A stretch of DNA of 64,000 bases from Usnea hakonensis (Eukaryota > Ascomycota > Lecanoromycetes > Lecanorales > Parmeliaceae), in NCBI GenBank assembly GCA_013423325.1, contig BLJB01000031.1, positions 62,001 to 126,000 of the forward strand, in the 5' to 3' direction. Both the position numbers and the translations under genes were made by a program. Positions 45,182 through 56,747 of the stretch are shown here, piece by piece. The notes beneath the pieces were generated by a model. That model was not told where the DNA came from and ran no database searches. It was given only the letters and a program-made list of their open reading frames with translations. Every line of letters starts with the position of its first letter. Positions within the stretch are counted from its first letter, which is position 1.

Positions 45182-45652
45182 ATGCGCAATATCCTAATTT
45201 GTATATTTGCAATCTGTTGCACTGTGCAGCTCGCCAGTCGCCAGGCCCACTTCCGCCCCTTTCCCAATTACCCAGTCGAGATCACACCTTCGTCCTCGAA
45301 CAATCTGAGCCACCAATATCAGAAATGGCAGAATGACACTTTCTCTCCTCTGTCATCTCCACCCATGCTTCCCAGTCCCCATTCCTTCCGCATCCATCAC
45401 TACCGCTACAACCCTACTTCCACGATCCTCAAAATCACAAGTCCCTCATCGTTCCTAAAACACTGCAAAAGTCAATATGTGGGTGGACCATCGTGCCGCG
45501 CAGGAAGCGAAGAGTTATCATCATCCTTACTGCCTCCCTATTACACTGCAGGTGGATATTGCTTATATATATCAAAGTATCGTATCATTTATCTCTACCA
45601 TGTATATCCCTCTGCAGCAGATAAACGATGGTTAGTTTTATTATCAGAGTAG
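45182..45652 (+). CDS. Possible small secreted protein
   Basis: A 156-codon frame about 95 bp after the CCT4 stop starts with a signal-peptide-like segment (MRNILICIFAICCTVQLASRQA). The mature part is Ser/Pro/Tyr-rich (FRPFPNYPVEITPSSS, PYYTAGGYCLYISKYRIIYLY) with a few cysteines. No known domain is visible. It sits where the CCT4 3' UTR would be, and the frame is also open upstream through the CCT4 end in another phase, so chance is quite possible. Confidence 0.3.
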   Translation: MRNILICIFAICCTVQLASRQAHFRPFPNYPVEITPSSSNNLSHQYQKWQNDTFSPLSSPPMLPSPHSFRIHHYRYNPTSTILKITSPSSFLKHCKSQYVGGPSCRAGSEELSSSLLPPYYTAGGYCLYISKYRIIYLYHVYPSAADKRWLVLLSE

Positions 45653-47005
45653 AGTAAGTGTATCTCTGCAGCATTTCATTGCACTTATGTTTCTGGAAAG
45701 CTGCGTCCGTGACCTTCTATGATCAGCCTTTTTTTCAAGTCCACTTCAATAACAACCTCCTCTGATAAGGTATCCAACCTAACATCCACTCCAATTCTCA
45801 TCAAGGTACGTGCCTTTAGATCCGATCTAGACGCGAAAATTTATATTTACGCAGCACGGGGTTATGGGCTCCGTGTGGTATACTTGGACCTGCGTGACGG
45901 AATTTGGGTGTTTGTCAAATTGAAGGATTGATGGACGGACGGACGGAGCTCCAGAGGAGTCGCTGTTCTGTGGTTCGTGGGTATAGCGAGCTGAGAATGG
46001 TAGGGGGTGGTCAGTGATGGGGATGGGGATGACGGTTGTAGAAGAGAGGAAGGAGGGGGGAGGGCGGTGGTGGACTACAGGGCGCTCTGCAGCGTCTAGT
46101 GAAGCTGTGCGAGAAGGGGATGAGCATGGAATACTGTTGGGATGTGGAGGAGATATTTCGGTGCGGTTATCAGTAGGGAACTATGTAGTTGCATTGCTTT
46201 CCGCGAAAGGGAAGTTGGCGGGGTAGAATTCATGGGAATGGTTATATACATGTTTGAAGGAGAATTTCTAGTGCATGTTTGAGACATGGTTCGTGTGGTT
46301 GTCCGATGTTCTAGAGTATGAAACGTACCTGAGGTACGTTTGGGAAATATTTTTTACTCTCTTCTTTTTTTTTTTTTTTTTTTTTCCCCCCTGGTCCTTT
46401 TCGTTGGTATTGGGCTACCGATAGAAAGTACGAAACGTACCTGAGGTACGTTTGGGAAATATCTTTTACTTTGTTATATTTTTCTGTTGCTGGTTGTTTT
46501 TTTTTTTCCTGATGAGGGTATCGCGCTGGTAGCGTAGGTGGTAGAGATCTACGAAACGTACCTGAAGTACGTTTGGGGAAATTGTTTACTCTTTTTTTTT
46601 CCTTTTCCTTTTTATTGATATTGTACTACCGGTAGAGAAGTTGGAGAGAACGAAACGTACTTGAGGTACGTTCGAGATATAGTTTTTACTTTGTTACTCC
46701 CTTTTTTATTTCCCCTATCCTCTTTTGTTAATATTGTACTACCGGTGGAGAAGTTGAAACGTACTTGAGGTACGTTCGGGAAATATCTTTTACTTTGTTA
46801 TATTTTTTTTAATCAAAGCCCGAAACGGAATTGGTATAGGTCGTCAAATGAAGAGTAAATCAGCAATTTCATCAAGAACATTGGTATCGTGGTTACATCA
46901 CCAAAGTAATCGCCATATGCTTTGCAACCCGCTGCAAGCGCTAAAAAAGACAGCAGGTAAATATTGAAATCAGCAACAGATGCCCCAGATAGAACAGGGA
47001 ACATT
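45653..47005. other. Intergenic interval holding the palindrome array
   Basis: No supported gene was seen. The right half (46311-46810) is a tandem array of palindromes separated by T-rich spacers, described separately. The left part is ordinary unique sequence. Confidence 0.5.
46311..46810. repeat. Tandem array of five palindrome-containing units
   Basis: Five units each carry an inverted repeat with arms AAACGTACC and GGTACGTTT around a 3-nt TGA centre. They lie at 46321-46341, 46433-46453, 46554-46574, 46653-46673 and 46757-46777. Starts are 112, 121, 99 and 104 bp apart. Copy 3 has one arm change (AAGTACG). Copies 4 and 5 have ACTTGAGGTACGTTC. Each palindrome is followed by GGGAAATAT-like sequence, TTTTACTTTGTTA, a T-run of up to about 20, and a conserved TATTGNNCTACCGGTAGA-like block, itself a short palindrome. 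The array lies beyond the 3' end of the gene at 47006. Confidence 0.85.
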
Positions 47006-48656
47006 TCAAGAACCCTTCCGGCTCACTCTTTTCCAGAACTTCTTCAGAGCGCCACTCTCTTTTGGTAGCTGATCCCATATATCTGCTACTTTCTTCGTTG
47101 GCGGTAGATGCTCCAGTGCTAGTGGATCATCGCCCGTGGTGGATGCGTACAACGCTTTCTCATCCGCTCGCAGATCCGGCCTCGTGAGCGTCATCCGGAG
47201 TGTCATTTCTCTGCCTCCAGCAAGCATCTGTGCGAAGGGTTCCGATGTGTGGTGGCGGACCGTGGACTTTGAGAACAGTGTGCTGCTAGAGCAGCAGGAT
47301 GTAGCTTCTGACGGTGAGAGGAGCATGGCGTCATGGTTGAACCTGGAATTTATGGGAGTATAAGGTGCGTCTCTTTCAGGGAGACTGGCGGTAGATTCAG
47401 CGTCATCGTCACCGTCGAGACCATCAAAGAGGGAGGGGATGTCGTCGTGGAGAAACGTTTTGGATGGCGCGGTGTTGTGAGCTCGGGACAGTGATGGCCG
47501 ACTCAAGGATCGATCGTCTGTGTCCTCCATGGATGGAAACCCAAATTCGATAGCTTCATCAAAGTTTTGAGGAGAAGCAAGATAGACGCGGAGCTTGAGC
47601 CTGGCTTCCGGGTCTTGGTAGTATTTTGCGGATGCCTCGATGGCTGAATTGGAAGTCTGGGCTCTGCGAGCAGCTGCCAAGGAGGGGCGAGATTGGACAT
47701 GTTGATGTGTTGGTTGGGGCGGAATTATAGTTGTACGTGGGGTGGGGACGGTGGTCTTCGGAAGGGGCGGGACTGAAGAGGTGTTCGCACCGTAAGGTAG
47801 TTGATTTAGAGACAATGCCCTTCGAAACGAAGGCCGGCGTGTCGAAGGCTTGACATCAGACTCTGCGGCTTTTGTCATGAAATCATGATAATCGTCCAAC
47901 TGCAGCTTTGAAGACAAGTCCAAGTCATTGTCATCATCGAACCAGATCATCGAATCGTCCATGTCAATGGCAGAATCGACAGGATGGTTGTTGTCGAACG
48001 TGCTCAGAGAAGACAAGCTCGAGAATGATGCGGTCCGTAGAGTTGGCACACTTCGATTTCCTTCTTTGCCTTGTTTATAGAAGCTGTAAGGCTTCTCGTC
48101 CGAGTCGTCGGGAACTGGCACAAAGCTGTCCCTATGTCCCGACAGGGCAAGGCGCTCCTCCTTGGTAAAATGTTTTCTTTTGACTTTGTCAGGAAGACTT
48201 AGGTACCATTGAGCCTCTGATGGGAGGAATGTATCGCTGGTAGGTGAAGGGGCCTTCCTCCGTAAGATGTGAGGGTTCTTGAAGTAACTGGAATTCCTCC
48301 GAGACAGCGCGGGACGTGAGGGTGGGGGATTTGGTTTGGAAGTCTTCAGAGCGCCATGGCAGCTTTTCACTGAAGCAGACTTTATCGCGGACGTTGAGTG
48401 CTGTGCAAGCCTCAATTTTTCGAGGGAGGAGAAGTACTGCTGAGAATTAGCTATAGAAACAAGGGGACGGGGATTTTCTATCTTGTCCTGAGGGTGGAAA
48501 TACCTTTCGTTTGACAGCAGGAGGAAAATTGTCCCAATCATTGTTGTTGACATGTTTATTGTTATTGTTATTGCTGCTGCTGTTCAAGGAGGTACTCGTA
48601 CAGGTACATGAACAAGTACAAGGTAACATTTCTGCACTAGTGGCAGGTCTTGGCAT
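47006..48656 (-). CDS. Conserved-looking Ser-rich fungal protein of unknown function
   Basis: Two exons (48656-48504 and 48436-47006, 66-nt intron) give about 527 aa. I cannot name it. The N-terminus has a Cys-rich CTCSCTCTS and an Asn run, then DWDNFPPAVKRKYFSSLEKLRLAQ, which reads across the splice and looks like a conserved motif. A second motif is SEAQWYLSLPDKVKRKHFTKEERLAL. The rest is Ser/Pro/Asp-rich and probably disordered. The C-terminus returns to order with MTLRMTLTRPDLRADEKALY and WDQLPKESGALKKFWKRVSRK. Repeated short aromatic-basic motifs around KRKYF and KRKHF suggest a duplicated helical element. No membrane segment was seen. GT-AG borders and phase 0 support the join. Confidence 0.75.
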
Positions 48657-50684
48657 TTGACTTTGGGGAATGGATCAGCCAACACTAAAGCAATAAGCGA
48701 CGGTAGATCAGAGCGTTTCCACGGTTGACATTTGCATCACCCAACGGCCTCAACTCAACGTTAATTGAGCGTTTGAAGAGGGCAGGAAGAGATATAGAAA
48801 CAGATATAGATGGGCTGAAAGGTTGGGATTCCAATGACCGAAAATAAGAGTGGGAGAGTCTCTATATTAAGATGGAGTACTCGAGTATTTCGGCGGACCT
48901 TACGGACAAACTCGACGCGCCACAAGGGCTGTCAGCCTGAATACATCTCTTAAGTCTTAACCCCTTGGTAGCGCCGTGGAATTCCTTTGAAACGTTGCTC
49001 CTTCCTCGCGTGTTCACCAATTATCTTGGATTATTCTGTGCTTCATCTGCAGGGATACAGCCCGCGTATCGTGCTTGGGCTTTTAGGCTTCGGCACAAAA
49101 AGCACGGTTCTACTCGTAGATCAGCCAATCCGAGGCGGCAGACGATCAGATGAAGCTTTGGTTGGAGCAATCAACAGCATCTCGGCTTGCACAGGCGAGA
49201 CGGGTAAGAAATAAGAGTGTGTACCTAGAGCATAAATGAAGTCTGCTGAAACAACAACCAACTTAACCCACCCATCATTCGTCCTTATGTTGACGAGGCC
49301 AGAATGTATCGATTGGCTCACAGATTGACAGATGATTGAAATGATCTGCTTGGTGCTAGAGTAGTGGGGTTGTTAGCCATGTGCATTTCGGTAGCGCCAG
49401 CGGCACTGTTAAAATTGTTGAATTGGCGACAGGCAATAATCACTAATAATTGATAGAATTGATACTTACTTTGTTAATGTTGGCAATCGGGAACATCGTC
49501 ATCGTCATGGATGGCAGCAAATCTATCGACGGAAGTTGACGCAAGGCACAAGGTCCGGACTATGGTATTAGCCTCCCTTTATTCCTTGAAATTTTTTGAT
49601 AAAAAGAATTCTTGCCTGCATTAGTCCCACGCTATACGGAGTACCCCCGTGACAACTGACAAGGGCGGTAAAGTAGGTCTAGAGGTACGTTAGGTACGGA
49701 GTACCTTACTTAGTCAGGTAGGGGGCTCGAGGGGCTGCGGGCTGCGCAGCCTGCAGCCCCCAAACCTACCTCGTCCGGACCCATAATCCATAATCCGTGT
49801 GATTGATCTGGATTCTGGATGCGGGATCCACAAATAAAAAGCTACAAATCAAAACCCCTCAGAAGCAGCACTAGCACTAGTTATAGGATGGAGATTAATT
49901 GCCTCGTACCTTACCGTACATCATTCCTTCTGCAAGCCATGCTCAAGTCTCAACCAAGAAAGGAATCCACTCATTTCCGCTGCACATAAAACAATCCGCA
50001 CCCACTTTGGGCCGGTGACCTGCGGGAACACGAGGCGGAATACTGCTGAGACACATGGCTGGCTACCTGTAGGCTACCGGTACGTAAAGGTAAGTAAGGT
50101 ATGTAGTAGCACGTTCTGCGTGGAATCCGGGATTGGATTCATTGGGGCCTCAACAGACAACAAATGATTACTACTTCGAGATGTAAGGTACAAATTTCCG
50201 TTCCCCATCTTTTGGTTGTTTTGACTACTCGTGGGTTGGTGCGCTTTGTCTGGAAAAGATTCTAGGCCCTGAAGAGTAAAGGGGGGTAATTTTTCTTCAT
50301 TGATACTTTACCTTATATCATGTCCTCCGTAGACTCCTAAGATTGCCCTGTAAAAATGAGGTATTTTATTAATTACGTGTAAAGTACGATGGAATTGAGG
50401 GAATGGAATTTATCAACTTTCTGGAGTGGTTGCCACATGAAAATGGCTGCCCTGAAACCTGATTCTCTTGATTCCAAACATTCTTGCACCAACACAGTTT
50501 CATCACCTCAGAGTCTCATATTTTGTACTCCGATTTTGGTGCAGAAGAAGAGTGCAGATTGACGGTGCAGGGAATATCAATATCAATATCATAATCACGG
50601 GCTCTCAGCGGCAGCTTGCTTGTCTAGATTCCTTGGTATCTGTTCCATAAACAGCATCACGCCTGCAAACGTTATTACCCCGAA
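48657..50684. other. 2 kb intergenic region
   Basis: No supported gene. It contains two TACGGAGTAC palindromic motifs (49635-49644 and 49695-49704), a GC-rich hairpin (49717-49770) and GTAAGG/AAGGTA-rich patches near 50090. It should include the promoters of the 48656 gene (minus) and the aminotransferase (plus). Confidence 0.5.
49717..49770. repeat. GC-rich inverted repeat (hairpin)
   Basis: A 15-nt arm (GGGGCTGCGGGCTGC, 49731-49745) is followed directly by its near-perfect complement (49746-49760, one mismatch). An outer GGTAGG (49717-49722) pairs with CCTACC (49765-49770). The stretch could form a stable cruciform or RNA hairpin. It does not resemble a bacterial-type terminator context. 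Confidence 0.75.
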
Positions 50685-52280
50685 ATGACTTCCACTGGTC
50701 GCAAATTCTCGGTGAGCAAAGGTCCGAGCACAAGGTAAGAGTAATCATTATTACTTTGCCTTGCCTAAAATTCAACTATTCAAGTGTAGTATTGTATACC
50801 TTTGCTATTATTCTTTTCCGCCTCGGCTCTACCCCACGCCAAAAAGTTGGACTTACAAACCAGAAGGAAAAAATGATCCATGAGCCATCACAAGCTTTGC
50901 TGACCCCTTTCTTTTGATAGCGAATTGAATTCTAAGATCCATCGTCAATTCCGCAATGCTCATGAAGGACATCGTCCCCATGCCGGTCTTGACCCGAGTA
51001 GAGCCAGCACCGGCGTAGTATGGTGCACGGAGAGAGCCACTGAGCATGGCTTTCAAGACGACCCTACACAATGGGCAAATCTGGGTCAGGGCGCACCCGA
51101 GGTCGATGACGAGATTGAAGGCAGCTTTGACCGTCCTAAGACCATCGACGTCACCATGACTGGTCGAGAATATGGTCCAACTGCAGGTATCAAGCAACTG
51201 AGAGTTGCCATCGCCAATCTGTATAACGAACATCATCGCCAGGGTAAAGACAGCAAGTACACGTGGGAGAATGTTGCTGTTGTCCCTGGCGGCAGAGCTG
51301 GTCTCATTCGTATTGCGGCAGTCTTGAACAACGCCTATTTAGGCTTCTTCATTCCTGATTACACCGCCTACAATGAGATGCTGGGACTGTTTAAGAACTT
51401 TGCCGCAATTCCCTCACCTTTGTCTGAAGCAGATGGCTATCATATCCACCCAGAAAAGATTGCCGACGAGATCGCCCGAGGTACATCTGTTATCTTGACT
51501 TCCAACCCTCGCAACCCCACCGGCCAAGTGGTGAAGAATCCCGAGCTTGCCCAGATCCAAGACTTGTGCCGTGATCGAGCAACACTGATCATGGACGAAT
51601 TCTATGGCGGCTACAATTACACAAGTAATTGTGATGGTACTACTGTCAGCGCAGCGGAGAATATCATTGATGTGGACGAGGACGACGTCCTCCTAATCGA
51701 TGGCCTAACTAAACGCTTCCGGTTACCAGGTTGGCGTGTTGCCTGGATTGTTGGGCCCAAAGAGTTCATCCAAGCCATTGGCTCTTGCGGCTCATACCTC
51801 GACGGAGGAACCAATGTGCCATTCCAAGAAGCTGCTATCCCAATGCTCGAGCCCACGAAAGTTCGAAACGAGATGAAGGCACTGCAGACCCATTTTCGAA
51901 ACAAGCGTGACTACGTTCTAGGTAGACTAAAGGGTCTTGGATTCAATATCAAGCACATCCCAGACTCAACCTTCTACATCTGGCTAGACTTGAGCAATCT
52001 ACCAGCGGGAATCAATGACGGGCTGAATTTCTTCCAAAAGTGCTTAGAGCAAAAGGTCATTGGTAAGAGTGAACTCATGACTTCTCTTTATGAATAACAA
52101 CCTCTAACCGGGACTTCCTGTTCATTAGTTGTGCCGGGCATTTTCTTCGATCTGAACCCAGCCAAGAGAAGGGATTTGTTTGACAGTCCGTGCCACCATT
52201 TCATCCGCCTTTCCTACGGACCTACAATGGAGACCCTCAAAAAGGGCTTGGACGGGATCGAGAGGATCGTGAAGAAGTAA
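50685..52280 (+). CDS. PLP-dependent aminotransferase, class I/II fold
   Basis: Three exons (50685-50734, 50921-52062, 52129-52280) give about 447 aa. Fold-type I markers are present: PGGRAGLIRIAAVLNN (cofactor phosphate region), TSNPRNPTGQVV, DEFYGGYN (Asp that pairs with the pyridine N, and Tyr), and LTKRFRLPGWRVAWIVGP with the Schiff-base Lys followed by PGWR. The C-terminus FIRLSYGPTMETLKKGLDGIERI has the carboxylate-binding Arg. The Lys motif reads GLTK rather than the common S-x-SK. The substrate cannot be read from sequence. Exon 1 uses a GTAAGA donor and the phase closes as STSELNSKIHRQ. It is flanked by wide non-coding DNA on both sides. Confidence 0.85.
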
Positions 52281-53237
52281 TAAGCTTTCCACCTTTTGCG
52301 ATTCTAGTGCTAACAGACATAGTTACGACGCGACATACGAGAAAGAGTCATAGAAATCAAACAGGCATGGCTGTCACCTAGCAGTCAAGAAGGTAGTCCA
52401 GCAAGAGGGTACACCCTGAAAAACTGCAGTGCAGATCACTGACCTCCGGGTGTCCACTTTCTCATCTTCCGCTTTAGCATCACAAACCGTGCGGTTTAGA
52501 CTCCTCAGAATGAATCATTTGGGTCACCTTGACACTGCTCGTATCGTGCAGAATTTCCCTTGTCCATTGCCCGATACGCCAGTCCGCGTTGGCCTTGTCC
52601 GCTGTGGTTTAAGAGTTCTCTTTTTCTCGCTCATCAGGGCTCCTGCGGAGCAAAACAGATCAATATCATCTCCTGTCACTTCTCTGCACACATCTTAGTC
52701 TTGGCTGCGCCACCTCTTTTGGTGAAAATTTTACACAGCTTCCACAAAGTCTCGATCGTTCTATGCTAGACCTCCTTCCATACCTCGCCTTGTGCCCAGT
52801 CATCTGAACATGCCCTTCTTTGAACCAATCACGGCATGTTGATACGATCCTACTCCGTTACTATGAGAATCAAAATGTCAAAGCTGACGTTTTCGAGTTT
52901 TACTAGGGTCTTTTTATTCCCGTCGCCACTTTTGGAGCGAGTGTGCCGGTGGTAGCATACTAAGACCTATTATGTGCGCTTGTTGTCGGGGGTCTACTCC
53001 ATGTGCTCGAAAACATCAGTTCACTTGTCTACTTTGCCAAGCCACTCAGCTCGTTCCACCGTAATTGCTACTCGGCCATACGCAGCCATTCGCAAACTTC
53101 GTTCATATCACCTGTAACTCCTACTTCTACGACGCATTGAATTTGTGTTGTTGATTATCAATGTGAATCTATGAGAACTCTGTTCTCGGGCTACAAGGAC
53201 TTTGGCCCAAATCATACGAGATCTACACTGTCCACCT
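52281..53237. other. Convergent intergenic interval
   Basis: About 960 bp lie between the aminotransferase and copper-ATPase stop codons. A few frames under 90 codons are open but show no domain. No repeat was noticed. Confidence 0.5.
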
Positions 53238-56200
53238 CTATGTTTGAAATCTCATCCACCGGATCTGCATCGCTACCGCGATGACCGGTAGGACACTGAC
53301 AAGCTCACCAAGCCCAGCATACGCGGGCGGGATCCGCACCGTGACGAAAGCGCCTGCAGCGAGCAATATTGCAAAGAGGTTATAGAGGAAGGACCAGACA
53401 AAATTGAGGTAGACACGGCGCATGGATGCCTGTGAAAGATCCATCAAGACTAGGATACCGGCTAATGACGCGTGCGTAAGCACGACGTCCGCGGCGTTCT
53501 TTGCCACATCGGTGCCGCCGGCGACGTGAACTCCGATATCGGCTTTGGCCAGAGCCACGGCGTCATTACTACCGTCGCCGCAGAAGATGATAGTCATCGA
53601 GGAACCTTTCTTCCTGCTGCCGGTTCCGGCAGTAAGGAGCGATGTGACATAGCGGGCTTTATCCTCGGAGCTGCATTGGCCTCGAACGTGGGAAAGGGGA
53701 ATACCGAGTTCCCTTGCCAAGTTGTCTACCACGGCGGAAGAGTCCCCACTGACAACAGAGACAGCAATATTTCGAGTTTGTAAAGAGGAAATCACAGATG
53801 CAGTGTCTGCGCGGAGAGCGTCGTGGAGACCAAAGATCGCAAGCAAGGCTGAGTCATAACGAAGGCAGAATACCGTCAGGCCTTGGGATTGGAAACGTTG
53901 AACATCCGGGTCTTCGACGGCGTCTATATAGGAAGGATTGCCACCTCTGACTGTCTGCCCCTCCAATGTTGCACGCATACCTTTACCAACGACTGAAGAA
54001 ACGCTCTCCAATCGGATGGGATCTATCTCAAAGGACTCGAGGTGCGTTGCTAGAGCCTGGGAAACTGGGTGCTTGCTATTGGCGGTCAGTTGTTTAATTA
54101 TGGACGCTGCCTCCTTACGACGCTCTTCGCGATAGACCTCTTCCACCACCACAAACCGCCCCTGTGTAAGGGTGCCTGTCTTGTCAAAAATAACATGAGA
54201 GATATTTCTGGCGTTTTCAATTGCTTCTGGTGACTTGACCACCACGCCGTGCTTGGCCCCGACTCCGCCCGCTATTACCATCACCATCGGCACAGCGAGT
54301 CCGATAGCACAAGGGCAAGACACTACCAGGGCCGCAAGGGCGTAGGTGATCGCCGTGACAATGGCGTCTGAGGGGGGGTCATCTCGCACCGCAAGGCCTA
54401 CTGCAATCCATATCAAGAAGATGATAACAGTCAGAACCAGAATGACGGGCACGAAGTAAGATGCCACTTGATCGGCAGTGTCTTGAATCCTAGGCTTTGA
54501 TAATCTGGCTTCGTCGACGAGATTTGCGATCCTATTGATGGTGTTGTCAATGGGGAGTCTCGTCAACCGAGCTATGACCGGACCAGACCCATTGATAGAG
54601 CCACCTACAATCTGAGAGCCGGGAAATTTGGGTACCGGGACTGCTTCGCCAGTGATCATTGATTCGTCAATTTCCGACTCCCCTGACATAACTATCCCGT
54701 CTGTTGGAACCACGCTATCAGGTAAAACCTTAAATAGATCCCCGTATTGGAATTCACGGACATCAATAGAGCCCTCCTGCCCGTCGTTGCATAGAAGGGC
54801 TTTGGAAGGCTGTAGAGCTTGAATTGAAAACGAATGTGCGGCCTTCCAACGAGCGTAGGCGCTTGCGAGTCGACCGCATGTTATTAAAGTAACCAGGAGA
54901 GCGCTGGTCTCGAAGAATTCACCTGTAGACAATGATTTGCCTCTGACTTCATAGACAAAAGCCACTACTGAGTAGATGTACGCCGTAGTAGTGCTGATGA
55001 CAATCAGAAGGTCCATTTCGATCATACCAGAGAACAAAAGAGCCTTTAGCGCTTTGGGGTAGAATGGACCCGCGATAATGAATTGAACCATTGTCGCTAG
55101 CACAAGAGAAATGCATCCATAAGCGATAGTGTGAGGCGGCAGCGGAGCCCAAGCCATGATAAGAATAGGTATCGTAAGAATCATCGACAACAGAGTCATG
55201 TACAGAGCTCTACGAAGGTGCCCCGCGTCTGTGGCAACTTGATCAGAACTGAGGGGAGCCAGTGATAGTGGAGCGCCAAAGCCTTTCGCCAGCAAGTCCC
55301 TAGCGCCGACGACGTGGGGATTGTACGATATGAGCGCTCTGTATTCGTAAGACTTTGAGGGAAGTACTCCGACACCTAGGCGTTGTGGAAGGCCTCTATT
55401 GGCACCCCTGCGATTCCATTCTCGCCCCTTGCTATCGACTATCTTGATACCTTCCACCCCGGAAGGATAAGGGGGACCTCCAAGGCCACGAAGAAGTGGT
55501 GGCGTACCATTCTCGGAAGGTACTGCTGTGGTTCCACGATTCATTGCTGGAGCGAGCATAGATCCTGGTATGAGCACCGCGAGCCGATGACCTTCTTTGC
55601 GCACAGTGCAATTGAATTCCGTTTTTCTCTCCAGCAGCGAGACAACATGATTGATTGATAAACCTGCATCAACATCAAATTCTGCCCGACCAAGAACAAG
55701 ACTGGTTTGGACATTGTGGACTCCAGGGATACTGAGAAGTACGCGCTCCAGCTTTCGCTCGCATCCAGTACATGTCATGCCTGAAATCTGGGTTACGGCA
55801 TGATCCAACACCGTCCCTTTCTCAAGGTCGGTTGCGCCAGGCAGTAGGCTCTGATGACCATCGGAGACGGGGCTATGTTTAGAGGAAGTGCTGTACTGGC
55901 CAAATGGAGCCCGAACAGGTTTATTGCTCGGGCTGGAAGAACCCTCAACATTCAGGGCCGGCGCTGTATGGGGCTGAGTACTTTTGACAGTGGGCGGACG
56001 AGAGCCACATGTCTCAACCGTGGGTGAAGAGCTGCAACATACGTTCGGGGTGGCCGTAGTGCTGGGGCACAATCGTTGGTTGCCAGTGCTGGCCTCCAGC
56101 GGAAGCTTCTTTGCAGTGGGGCAGCATTTATTTGGGCCGGTAGTGGTCTGATGATCGACCAAGGACAGCTCAGGAACTGGTGTTGTACAGCACGAAGGCA

Positions 56201-56481
56201 ATCCCATCTTGAGCATCTCCGTACAGAGGCACTCCGCTCGCTCGAGAGCGGCTTTCCATTGGGCCAGGGAACGTTGTGTACCTGAGCGGGGAGTAGATTC
56301 TGCCCCATGAGCTTGTGCGATGGCTGTGAGACATTGCTCTGAGACTTATCAGCTTGCAATTCTTGGCTAGAGAATCAACAGCTGAATTACCATCACAGCA
56401 TGATGAATCCGTGCGGGAGTGATTTAAGCGAGCGTCACAGGCAGGGCGTGCACATGGGCGCAATCTTAATTCAGAGGTCAT
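53238..56481 (-). CDS. Copper-transporting P1B-type ATPase with Cys-pair-rich N-terminus
   Basis: Two exons (56481-56391 and 56338-53238, 51-nt intron) give about 1063 aa. The first 215 residues are unusually rich in cysteine pairs (SCCDEQC, PSCCTT, NKCCPT, VCCSS, plus CLC). One heavy-metal domain follows (GMTCTGC, 217-223). The P-type core has TGEAV (593-597), the metal-site CPC (705-707, VSCPCAIGL), the phosphorylation loop DKTGTLT (749-755) and GDGSNDAVAL. A CPC motif points to Cu(I). The Cys-rich front resembles copper-detoxifying exporters such as Candida Crp1 and Aspergillus CrpA more than Golgi Ccc2, so plasma-membrane export is inferred. It diverges from the AlkB-like gene, with 266 bp between starts. 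Confidence 0.93.
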
Positions 56482-56747
56482 ATTCGTTCACCAATTTGGT
56501 TTGGGTTGGGTGGATGGTAGAGTATTTACGGAGTAGGTAGTACGAAGACAATGTCACGTGCCTTAAGCTTTTCCCGTCTTCGCGTCTTTCTTTCTAGTGT
56601 AAAGTACGGAGTACTTAATGTTGCTATTGACTTTCCGTGACAGTCCTCGAGTGTGAACGTGAAGTATATACACTGAATGTAAATGTACACTCACTCATTG
56701 GGCAGTTGCGTCAACACGCTTAATAGCTACTACTACTATAGGTAAGA

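Noticed and set aside
46366..46385. Poly-T run as evidence of a retroposed poly-A tail
   Set aside because: T-runs recur in several units of the palindrome array, so they belong to the repeat unit rather than a single insertion.
52429..52769. Overlapping 69-89 codon frames after the aminotransferase
   Set aside because: No domain, no splice context, and likely 3' flank.
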